The translations under genes and the position numbers were made by a program. This document shows positions 43,389 through 54,500 of a DNA stretch of 64,000 bases, in pieces. Origin of the DNA: Rhynchopus sp. YZ270_cl-10 (taxonomy: Eukaryota; Euglenozoa; Diplonemea; Diplonemida; Diplonemidae). The DNA lies in the NCBI GenBank assembly GCA_964035575.1, contig OZ037853.1, forward strand, positions 1,520,501-1,584,500, given 5' to 3'. Within the stretch, counting starts at the first letter, position 1. Each line of letters starts with the position of its first letter. Below the pieces are notes generated by a model that worked only from the letters and a program-made list of their open reading frames with translations, did no database searches and was not told where the DNA came from.

Positions 43389-45850
43389 ACTGGGGGAACA
43401 CAATATTTGGGGGTGGGTTCTGGACCTTTTTGGCAACAACCGATTGACAAACAATAAAATTTGGTTTTTTTGTGCCCATATTGGGAATATGGGGGAGATA
43501 ATCCCCCATATTTCCCCCTTTTAGGAAGTAAAGGACACATCTTGACTAATGTCATCTAATTGCGTTTGAATACAGCCAAAACAAGACAAGACGGTCACCT
43601 GGCATCTGTATTTTGTGGGTCGTAGTGACCAATGTATACACGCGCTTAGGTACCCACACCATTAATAGGCCAGGGTGTGATCAATTTAGGGAGGAAACTT
43701 AGTCAGGTGTAAATTATAGAGCAGATCTGCCTCACCAGGTCCCTCAGGGTATCTTCCCTTTTAAAAATAACACCTCGTATGATTTTCCAGATATTGCAAT
43801 GTCCAATTCCTCCCCTTGGTTTTGCAGTTCAGTCTGCAATAGCCCTGTACTAGACACGTATATGGATATCCAGTCGTAGACTCGACTAAAGCACCGACCC
43901 CGCATCTGCCTCGTCAAGTGCTCAGAAGTGTCCAAAACCAGGCGGTATTGAATTGTAGGTCACCTGGGGATCATATTTTCTAGTTTTTCAGGGTGATGTC
44001 CATTTTTTTTCTCAAAAAAATTTTTGGTCACTGTTCTCACTTTTTACATGGGATGTGCCCCCTAGTCCACCCCCCCTCACTTTTTCCCCCAGGGGGGACA
44101 ATTTCACGGGGAGGGCCGGTACAAAAATAAATATTCGCCATATCACAAAGGACTGCAATCAATGCTCATCGTCAGAAAAATATCTTCAGCGATTTTTTTT
44201 TGTTCATCTTCTTTTTGTCTTACCAAGGAGACCCAGATGGTTCTTTTTTTCCTCCAGAAAAATAAAGATATTTTTTTGACAGTCCACAGTGTTACCCTCA
44301 ACTGCTTTATATGTCATTTGTACTTACCCTTTTGGTGGATCCTCTTGGCTCCATCAAATACGTTTTTGTTCCGTTGCCAATTTTCTCATTCAATTGTGAA
44401 TAATGCGTGAGTGTGAATGTCTGTTAGGAAAAAGGAGGAGGTGAGCAAACCCTGTTTTTACTATAAGGTAACTAAGACGTGTCGTGCTAAAAGCACGAGA
44501 AACGCTAAGTTTATCTTTTCATTTTCATTTTTTAGGGGGCAAAGACAGTCCTGCACCCACTCAGGTACCAGGTGGTTCTGAACTGTCCAAAAGTCAGCCC
44601 TGGGGTTCCAGACTGTTCCTTGTCTCTTTATTTTTATTTTGCAACTGACGCGCTGGAGAGGCCAAACATGGCGTGTTAGGGGAAATATATTCGTCGCACA
44701 GATTAGATCAGAGACCCCACCCGATATGTTTTTCATTTTACCTCTTTTGTGCTCCGCCACCGACACTCCCATTTTCTGTACTTCAGGCAATAATCATAAA
44801 CCATCACACACTGACACAGTCCGCGTGTGCTGGAAACAATCAATTTTTTCAAAAAATTAAAAAATGGAAGGTGGAAGCGTGCAATGCAACAAACGGTCGA
44901 GATCTGATCAAGCGAAACGGATATATTTTCTTCTTGTCCACATTTTGTGCAGATGACACTCTCTTGATGTGTTGTCAGTACAAAAATCAAAAAAGAAGAA
45001 AGAAAAATCAGCTCTCTTAAAAAGACTTGTGTTTTTGGCTCTCATGTTCACCGCTTTGTATTTCATCACATCTTTGGTGCTAGAAAAGGCTTTTTTTTGT
45101 CATGAACGCTAGATTTGTTCTCCTCTTTATTTTCTTTATTTTGCGTATTTTAAAAAGGCACACAATGATGATTACACAGATACTGCCAGATCTGGCCAGA
45201 ACATGGGGAGCGAAATCCCATGGCCATATCAGGCAGTATCCGTGTGATTAGGTGGGGGAACATTGCACCAATTGTTTTTTTTTTGCTTTTTTTTTAAAGT
45301 ACCCTGCGAGGGGTATCTAACTAACTCCCTTCTTTCCAGTATGCATTGTTGCGTTTCACTCTTTTTTCTTCTTTTTTTTCAACAACCATTACCCGGATTT
45401 TGAGGAAAATTTTGGCCAAAAATGGGCCCCACGTATAAGGAACCGGGCTCATATTTCTCAAAATTTAAGTGGTCAAAAAGTTGTCCAGTTTTCGAGATTG
45501 ACCCCACCACTGCACGGGCGGATCCCAAAAATGCTAATAAGGACCCTAAAAAACATACCTCTGTGCGCACAACCAGTCTCAGCACAGCAGGTCATTGTCG
45601 ATGCAACAGACAGCAAAACGAACGAAACCCCACCACCCACCCCCACCTCACTGTTTGTTGTGTGCCCACCCACCTCCACCACGACCACTCCTTCAACACA
45701 TTCTCCACAGCGGTTCCATTCCGCCTGAGCGGTGCTTTTCCTTCGCCCAAACGTGCTCCGTTGTTGTGCCAAGCCCCAACACCCGAATCCTGCACCACAC
45801 CCTAGACCCTACCCTCCACAGGAACACAAACACATCACTCCCACCACGCA
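43389..45850. other. Array spacer 6
   Basis: 3' hairpin 43483-43517, extra block 44641-44929, foldback 45174-45245, inverted element 45393-45547. No gene. Confidence 0.7.
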
Positions 45851-48800
45851 ATGCGAGACACTAGAGCGCCCCATCTTCGGGGGGCTGCTGCAGTCACCAC
45901 TATTGTGTTGGCCTGCACCGTGCTGTGCACACCTGCTGCTGCGCATACGCTGACCTTTGGCGACTACAGCTACACTGTGGCAGGGTCGTCGGCTGCGTTC
46001 ACGGTGTGGACAACAGCAACGTCGCACAAGATCAACCCTTCGCACGAGGTCCCGACACCGGAAAAGACGAACCTCTTCATGAGCGCAGCGCGCAACGAAT
46101 ACGAGCCTCTGCAGGTCATCATCAAATCGACCTCTGGTGGTGCCTGCACCGCCACGTGGACACTCCCAGGGGCGCAGAAGGTGACCTTCCACAAAGGAGG
46201 CTACGTGGACGACCTTTTGGACACGTTGACCCCCATCGCCACCACCTTCGCCGCAGATGCCACAGAGGGCACGATCTCGCTGGATGCTGGGAAGCACACT
46301 GTGCTGTGGGTGACGATCTACGTCCCGCACGACATGGCGGCGAAGGGGACTGTCATGGGATCATTGAAGCTGGCGCCCGCATCAGGGGCGGCGATGGACA
46401 TACCTGTCGAGCTGTATGTATTTGACTTCCAGGTGTCCGGGTCGCTGAACTTTGTGAACACAATGACGATTTCGCTCGCGAACGTGATGGACGGTGGCGG
46501 GAGCAACCCTGACGCTGCGAAGCAGATCCTCTTCGACCACCGCATGACTTCCAAGGGAGGTGCCACGTGGCCAAGCGGTTTCAACTACCAAGTTGCCTAC
46601 GAAACAGACGCCAACCCTGACAAATGCAGCAAATTCTTTGACGAACCCGACGAGCAGCCACAATACAGCCTGCACCACCTTGCACCAAAGTTCATCAAGG
46701 GCGAGGACTGGAACTGTGTCGGCTTCCCTAGCCACATGGCGGTGCAGTTTGTGGACAACAACACACCACGCCCAAAAACGTTCTGTGGTGAATCCGTTGG
46801 GGCGGACCCTAAAGGCACCACTGCCTACAACGCGGCATGGGGGAAGTACATCAAGGGCCTCGGCGAGTACGTGGTGGCAAACAACCTGCAGGACAAGGTG
46901 TGGTACTACACCATGAACGAGCCGCAGAACACCGACGACTACGAGACCGCAATCGCACTGTGCAAGCTGGCGCGTGAAGTGGCCCCGGGGCTGATGATCA
47001 CTCTGAGTGAGGAGCCGAAGCCTGAGATTGCGGAGCAATGTGCCTACGACATCTGGGCCGCGGCGTTCAGGGAGTTCGACCAGGAGTACGCATGGAAGCG
47101 CATGGAACAAGGCATCCCCGGCGAGCGTGTCTGGCTGTACTCCCTCCCGCAGGACCCTGACCCGTACCCGAACCCGTCGCAGGCGTCGCGCCAGGGCATG
47201 CACGCACGCATTCTTGGCTTCCTCTCGTGGTCGCTGCGCACGCAAGGGTACTGGTACTATGACGCTGACACGTGGTTCACCAACAAAAACCCTACAGTGC
47301 GGCTTGAGCTCTTCAGAGAAGCATGGGAGGATTATGAGTATGGAATACAAGGGGGGCTTTTTTTTGAATATTGCAATTTTGATTTTTTTTTGTCGCAGTT
47401 TTTGCGCGAATTCTCGCCACCCCCCTGGGGGTTTTTTATACGACTTTCCAAATTGACATCACAAACATCATATCATATGATCAGGTATCTGTGGCTTGCG
47501 AACGGGAAGAAACAGCCGAAGCCGTGCACCCTGACTGCTGCTGACGTGACCTCCTTCAGCGTTGCGAAGGGTATGACGGACTGGACGAGCAACGACGACG
47601 CACTCATGTCGCTGCGCCACCAGCTGGGGCTGTACCTCGAGGGCAGCATCTCGACACCACCGGAGTTGGTGCTGCCCCCCTCCCCGCCACCGGCACCCCT
47701 CTACATCAACTTCCAGGACCCTGCCGGCAGCCCTTCTGCAGACCCTCTGGACGTCAACGGCCAGACGTGGCTCAAAATGGGCTGGCAGGCTTACGACCCA
47801 AACACCGGCATCGGCTGGGAGGGCGAGAACATCGGGAAGAGCATTGTGAAGACAGGCTACAAGGACATCGGCGGCTTGGACGAGACGCTGTACTCTTACA
47901 TCTACGACGACTATGGCCGTGACAACGTGTTCAAGTACCCGTTGAACCCAGGGGTGTACGACATCACCGTCGCAGTCGGTGTGCCTGGGAAGCTGTACGG
48001 CGATAAGTACAACGTAGTAGTGAACGGCGTCAAGGTGATCGACAACTACGACTCGAAGGGTGTAGGTGTCGCGCAGACGAAGGAGACCATCACGATGGAG
48101 ATCACAGACGGGTTGAGTGTGGTGTGGGGTGGTAAGGACGACACCGGTGCCTATGCGTATACGTTTATCAACTATCTGACTGCTGTGCCGTCGTCGGCGC
48201 CGCCAGGCACGGACCACCCTGCAGAGCTGATCTGTGCGAAGCTGAGCATCCCGCTCACAGACCAGAGAACAGCAGAGCCTGCCTGCAGGCCCTGCCAGGT
48301 GGACTCGCCTGTGTGCACCTCAGACACGCCTGCACCCACAGCGGTCCCCACCACAGCGCCGCTCACGGACGCGCCTGCAACAAACGCACCATTGACAGAT
48401 GCACCGGCTACAGCGATCCCCACTGCTGCGCCAACGAAGGTGCCACTGGCACCGATGACGACGTACGCACCGGACACAACAGCACCAGCGACAGCAGTTC
48501 CCACTACGTCACCTGCAACGGACACGACAGCACCCGCAACATCCATCCCCGACACACGTGTCCCTCTTGTGGCGGGGACCACATACCCTCCTGACACGAC
48601 CGCACCAGACACGACAGCGCCCGAAACTTCCATCCCTGACACACGCGTGCCCCTTGTTCCGGGCACCACGTATGCTCCTGACACGGGCGCACCCGAGACG
48701 GACGCACCTACTCGCGTGCCTTTGAAGGATGGCGAGACGTACGCACCTGTGCGCGGCAGTGGTGTGACGGACCCTCCGGACAGCGACGACGACGACGGGT

Positions 48801-49054
48801 TCCTGTGGCCGCTGCTGTGGGCAGGCATTGCTGCCTTGGCACTGTGCATGCTGGTGGTGGCGGCTGTCGTGGTGCGCAGGAACTCACAGGAGTGGATGAC
48901 TATTGCCGACATGGCCTTCATGGACGAATCAATGGACGACCTGCCTGACCAGTCAAAAGAGCAGAGAGGAGGAGGTGGTGGTGGTGGTGGTGCAGGTGCA
49001 GGTGCAGGTGCAGGTGGACCCCCACCAACATCGCAGCAGAGCTACACCCTCTGA
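45851..49054 (+). CDS. Surface GH123-like protein, array copy 7
   Basis: Exons 45851-47337 and 47485-49054, 1,018 residues, reading as identical to copy 2. It is the last copy with the short stalk. Confidence 0.87.
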   Translation: MRDTRAPHLRGAAAVTTIVLACTVLCTPAAAHTLTFGDYSYTVAGSSAAFTVWTTATSHKINPSHEVPTPEKTNLFMSAARNEYEPLQVIIKSTSGGACTATWTLPGAQKVTFHKGGYVDDLLDTLTPIATTFAADATEGTISLDAGKHTVLWVTIYVPHDMAAKGTVMGSLKLAPASGAAMDIPVELYVFDFQVSGSLNFVNTMTISLANVMDGGGSNPDAAKQILFDHRMTSKGGATWPSGFNYQVAYETDANPDKCSKFFDEPDEQPQYSLHHLAPKFIKGEDWNCVGFPSHMAVQFVDNNTPRPKTFCGESVGADPKGTTAYNAAWGKYIKGLGEYVVANNLQDKVWYYTMNEPQNTDDYETAIALCKLAREVAPGLMITLSEEPKPEIAEQCAYDIWAAAFREFDQEYAWKRMEQGIPGERVWLYSLPQDPDPYPNPSQASRQGMHARILGFLSWSLRTQGYWYYDADTWFTNKNPTVRLELFREAWEDYEYGIQGGLFFEYCNFDFFLSQFLREFSPPPWGFFIRLSKLTSQTSYHMIRYLWLANGKKQPKPCTLTAADVTSFSVAKGMTDWTSNDDALMSLRHQLGLYLEGSISTPPELVLPPSPPPAPLYINFQDPAGSPSADPLDVNGQTWLKMGWQAYDPNTGIGWEGENIGKSIVKTGYKDIGGLDETLYSYIYDDYGRDNVFKYPLNPGVYDITVAVGVPGKLYGDKYNVVVNGVKVIDNYDSKGVGVAQTKETITMEITDGLSVVWGGKDDTGAYAYTFINYLTAVPSSAPPGTDHPAELICAKLSIPLTDQRTAEPACRPCQVDSPVCTSDTPAPTAVPTTAPLTDAPATNAPLTDAPATAIPTAAPTKVPLAPMTTYAPDTTAPATAVPTTSPATDTTAPATSIPDTRVPLVAGTTYPPDTTAPDTTAPETSIPDTRVPLVPGTTYAPDTGAPETDAPTRVPLKDGETYAPVRGSGVTDPPDSDDDDGFLWPLLWAGIAALALCMLVVAAVVVRRNSQEWMTIADMAFMDESMDDLPDQSKEQRGGGGGGGGAGAGAGAGGPPPTSQQSYTL

Positions 49055-51516
49055 ACTGGGGGAACACAATATTTGGGGGTGGGTTCTGGACCTTTTTGGC
49101 AACAACCGATTGACAAACAATAAAATTTGGTTTTTTTGTGCCCATATTGGGAATATGGGGGAGATAATCCCCCATATTTCCCCCTTTTAGGAAGTAAAGG
49201 ACACATCTTGACTAATGTCATCTAATTGCGTTTGAATACAGCCAAAACAAGACAAGACGGTCACCTGGCATCTGTATTTTGTGGGTCGTAGTGACCAATG
49301 TATACACGCGCTTAGGTACCCACACCATTAATAGGCCAGGGTGTGATCAATTTAGGGAGGAAACTTAGTCAGGTGTAAATTATAGAGCAGATCTGCCTCA
49401 CCAGGTCCCTCAGGGTATCTTCCCTTTTAAAAATAACACCTCGTATGATTTTCCAGATATTGCAATGTCCAATTCCTCCCCTTGGTTTTGCAGTTCAGTC
49501 TGCAATAGCCCTGTACTAGACACGTATATGGATATCCAGTCGTAGACTCGACTAAAGCACCGACCCCGCATCTGCCTCGTCAAGTGCTCAGAAGTGTCCA
49601 AAACCAGGCGGTATTGAATTGTAGGTCACCTGGGGATCATATTTTCTAGTTTTTCAGGGTGATGTCCATTTTTTTTCTCAAAAAAATTTTTGGTCACTGT
49701 TCTCACTTTTTACATGGGATGTGCCCCCTAGTCCACCCCCCCTCACTTTTTCCCCCAGGGGGGACAATTTCACGGGGAGGGCCGGTACAAAAATAAATAT
49801 TCGCCATATCACAAAGGACTGCAATCAATGCTCATCGTCAGAAAAATATCTTCAGCGATTTTTTTTTGTTCATCTTCTTTTTGTCTTACCAAGGAGACCC
49901 AGATGGTTCTTTTTTTCCTCCAGAAAAATAAAGATATTTTTTTGACAGTCCACAGTGTTACCCTCAACTGCTTTATATGTCATTTGTACTTACCCTTTTG
50001 GTGGATCCTCTTGGCTCCATCAAATACGTTTTTGTTCCGTTGCCAATTTTCTCATTCAATTGTGAATAATGCGTGAGTGTGAATGTCTGTTAGGAAAAAG
50101 GAGGAGGTGAGCAAACCCTGTTTTTACTATAAGGTAACTAAGACGTGTCGTGCTAAAAGCACGAGAAACGCTAAGTTTATCTTTTCATTTTCATTTTTTA
50201 GGGGGCAAAGACAGTCCTGCACCCACTCAGGTACCAGGTGGTTCTGAACTGTCCAAAAGTCAGCCCTGGGGTTCCAGACTGTTCCTTGTCTCTTTATTTT
50301 TATTTTGCAACTGACGCGCTGGAGAGGCCAAACATGGCGTGTTAGGGGAAATATATTCGTCGCACAGATTAGATCAGAGACCCCACCCGATATGTTTTTC
50401 ATTTTACCTCTTTTGTGCTCCGCCACCGACACTCCCATTTTCTGTACTTCAGGCAATAATCATAAACCATCACACACTGACACAGTCCGCGTGTGCTGGA
50501 AACAATCAATTTTTTCAAAAAATTAAAAAATGGAAGGTGGAAGCGTGCAATGCAACAAACGGTCGAGATCTGATCAAGCGAAACGGATATATTTTCTTCT
50601 TGTCCACATTTTGTGCAGATGACACTCTCTTGATGTGTTGTCAGTACAAAAATCAAAAAAGAAGAAAGAAAAATCAGCTCTCTTAAAAAGACTTGTGTTT
50701 TTGGCTCTCATGTTCACCGCTTTGTATTTCATCACATCTTTGGTGCTAGAAAAGGCTTTTTTTTGTCATGAACGCTAGATTTGTTCTCCTCTTTATTTTC
50801 TTTATTTTGCGTATTTTAAAAAGGCACACAATGATGATTACACAGATACTGCCAGATCTGGCCAGAACATGGGGAGCGAAATCCCATGGCCATATCAGGC
50901 AGTATCCGTGTGATTAGGTGGGGGAACATTGCACCAATTGTTTTTTTTTTGCTTTTTTTTTAAAGTACCCTGCGAGGGGTATCTAACTAACTCCCTTCTT
51001 TCCAGTATGCATTGTTGCGTTTCACTCTTTTTTCTTCTTTTTTTTCAACAACCATTACCCGGATTTTGAGGAAAATTTTGGCCAAAAATGGGCCCCACGT
51101 ATAAGGAACCGGGCTCATATTTCTCAAAATTTAAGTGGTCAAAAAGTTGTCCAGTTTTCGAGATTGACCCCACCACTGCACGGGCGGATCCCAAAAATGC
51201 TAATAAGGACCCTAAAAAACATACCTCTGTGCGCACAACCAGTCTCAGCACAGCAGGTCATTGTCGATGCAACAGACAGCAAAACGAACGAAACCCCACC
51301 ACCCACCCCCACCTCACTGTTTGTTGTGTGCCCACCCACCTCCACCACGACCACTCCTTCAACACATTCTCCACAGCGGTTCCATTCCGCCTGAGCGGTG
51401 CTTTTCCTTCGCCCAAACGTGCTCCGTTGTTGTGCCAAGCCCCAACACCCGAATCCTGCACCACACCCTAGACCCTACCCTCCACAGGAACACAAACACA
51501 TCACTCCCACCACGCA
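49055..51516. other. Array spacer 7
   Basis: 3' hairpin 49149-49183, extra block 50307-50595, foldback 50840-50911, inverted element 51059-51213. No gene. Confidence 0.7.
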
Positions 51517-54500
51517 ATGCGAGACACTAGAGCGCCCCATCTTCGGGGGGCTGCTGCAGTCACCACTATTGTGTTGGCCTGCACCGTGCTGTGCACACCT
51601 GCTGCTGCGCATACGCTGACCTTTGGCGACTACAGCTACACTGTGGCAGGGTCGTCGGCTGCGTTCACGGTGTGGACAACAGCAACGTCGCACAAGATCA
51701 ACCCTTCGCACGAGGTCCCGACACCGGAAAAGACGAACCTCTTCATGAGCGCAGCGCGCAACGAATACGAGCCTCTGCAGGTCATCATCAAATCGACCTC
51801 TGGTGGTGCCTGCACCGCCACGTGGACACTCCCAGGGGCGCAGAAGGTGACCTTCCACAAAGGAGGCTACGTGGACGACCTTTTGGACACGTTGACCCCC
51901 ATCGCCACCACCTTCGCCGCAGATGCCACAGAGGGCACGATCTCGCTGGATGCTGGGAAGCACACTGTGCTGTGGGTGACGATCTACGTCCCGCACGACA
52001 TGGCGGCGAAGGGGACTGTCATGGGATCATTGAAGCTGGCGCCCGCATCAGGGGCGGCGATGGACATACCTGTCGAGCTGTATGTATTTGACTTCCAGGT
52101 GTCCGGGTCGCTGAACTTTGTGAACACAATGACGATTTCGCTCGCGAACGTGATGGACGGTGGCGGGAGCAACCCTGACGCTGCGAAGCAGATCCTCTTC
52201 GACCACCGCATGACTTCCAAGGGAGGTGCCACGTGGCCAAGCGGTTTCAACTACCAAGTTGCCTACGAAACAGACGCCAACCCTGACAAATGCAGCAAAT
52301 TCTTTGACGAACCCGACGAGCAGCCACAATACAGCCTGCACCACCTTGCACCAAAGTTCATCAAGGGCGAGGACTGGAACTGTGTCGGCTTCCCTAGCCA
52401 CATGGCGGTGCAGTTTGTGGACAACAACACACCACGCCCAAAAACGTTCTGTGGTGAATCCGTTGGGGCGGACCCTAAAGGCACCACTGCCTACAACGCG
52501 GCATGGGGGAAGTACATCAAGGGCCTCGGCGAGTACGTGGTGGCAAACAACCTGCAGGACAAGGTGTGGTACTACACCATGAACGAGCCGCAGAACACCG
52601 ACGACTACGAGACCGCAATCGCACTGTGCAAGCTGGCGCGTGAAGTGGCCCCGGGGCTGATGATCACTCTGAGTGAGGAGCCGAAGCCTGAGATTGCGGA
52701 GCAATGTGCCTACGACATCTGGGCCGCGGCGTTCAGGGAGTTCGACCAGGAGTACGCATGGAAGCGCATGGAACAAGGCATCCCCGGCGAGCGTGTCTGG
52801 CTGTACTCCCTCCCGCAGGACCCTGACCCGTACCCGAACCCGTCGCAGGCGTCGCGCCAGGGCATGCACGCACGCATTCTTGGCTTCCTCTCGTGGTCGC
52901 TGCGCACGCAAGGGTACTGGTACTATGACGCTGACACGTGGTTCACCAACAAAAACCCTACAGTGCGGCTTGAGCTCTTCAGAGAAGCATGGGAGGATTA
53001 TGAGTATGGAATACAAGGGGGGCTTTTTTTGAATATCGCAATTTTTATTTTTTTTTGTTGCAGTTTTTGCGCGAATTCTCGCCACCCCCCTGGGGGTTTT
53101 TTATACGACTTTCCAGGGATTCTTCGCTCCTTCTTCGGGTGTGAATTTTGAAGAAGATTTTTTTTCCCCCTTCAGAAAAGTACATTCCGAGCTTTCTCCC
53201 CACACAAGCGGTCGTCGCGCGCGCTTCGCGCGCGCTCCTCCCTGACAAAGTTGGGAGAGGTGTGAAAATTCACGGGAAAATGGGGAAACCAGGGCCTGAC
53301 GCTAATTTTTGGGTTTTTGTGAAATCGTGGGAGGCTCAAAAAAATTTCTCCACGCCCGTTTTTTTATTTCACGTAACCAGGGTGTTTTCCAGGATCTGAC
53401 ATTTTTTTTTTTGGGTGGCATATTTTTTTTTTTAGGCCAAAAAAAAATTCTCCCGCGCGGAAGGCCCCCTCCTAAACACTGTACATGATTTACCCGAACA
53501 GGGCTTCCGCTTGGTTTTTGGTCTCAAAATTTGGCCCCCCCGAGCTTTCTTCGAGCCCTAGCAGTCGTCGCGCGCGCGACTCCCTGCCAATCACAGGAAG
53601 GAGAGGGGAGGGAGGTAGGGCAGTGTTCCTAACGCTAGTTTTAAACTAAACGTTTTAAACGTTTTAAATTCTAAACGTTTTAAACTGTTTTAAACGTTTT
53701 AAACTCGAATAAAAAACGGTGGTGAATTTTGGCTTTTCAGGCAAATTTTTTTTTTTTTTTTTTTTTTTTTTGCAGGCAAAAAAAAATGTCTTTGCGAAAA
53801 AATGTGGTATTTTCCTCTTTGCTGAACTTTTCAGTGGCAGCAGGCACGGTGTAATTAGACACCGCATGGTGTCTAATTACAAGGTGCCACCAGCTCTGCC
53901 TGATAGGCCGAGCAGAGTGTGCCTGCGCCACTGGATGCTTGATGTGCCCCCTTTGGTGTAGTGGAGCCGTCGTTGTGATAGAAGATGGCCCCCACTCCTC
54001 CTTGGGGGTGCGCTGGTCTGGTGGTCAGTGAAGCGCGTGGTGTTCTGTTTACCGTGTGCAAGGATCCGTCTGTGTAGACGCGTACCGTGTGGGGTGGCAG
54101 AGCCGCAAGAGCCAGTTCCGTCCTTTGCCGGTTCTCTTTGCTGCTTGCAGAGTCACTCTTGCTGACACCCGGTATTTCTGGTGTGATCAGCACGTCTTTC
54201 AGCGTACGATCCCACTCCCACGGTGACACGGGGTCGTGGTCCAGTAAGGGTGCGCGTATGCTGTGGCGATAGGCTCCCGTCTCCTCCACAGTCTCTATCG
54301 CTCCGGCAAGCCAGCTGTCGCCTGCAGGTAGCTTGGTCGATGTCGCAGCAGCTCTACCAGGGGAGTCCTCCACCCGCATGAACTTCTCCAGGTCGTCCGC
54401 CGCTGCTGTTGTGAACAGAGAAGACACAGTGGTGTCCCATGGTGTCCCCATCACACACTAGCCCACTCAACTTATCTTTTTCTCATGCAGGTGCGTGCAG

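Larger units (their letters stand above)
11855..53030. repeat. Tandem array, unit exactly 5,666 bp, seven intervals
   Basis: Gene starts lie at 11855, 17521, 23187, 28853, 34519, 40185, 45851 and 51517, every interval being 5,666 bp. Each unit holds one gene and a 2.46-kb spacer. By reading, the units are identical apart from the start of copy 1 and one G-to-T change at 30383 in copy 4. Identity continues into copy 8 up to its intron and resumes in its second exon to about 56671. Such identity in AT-rich spacer DNA means very recent amplification, continuous homogenisation or assembly of a repeat. Confidence 0.95.
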
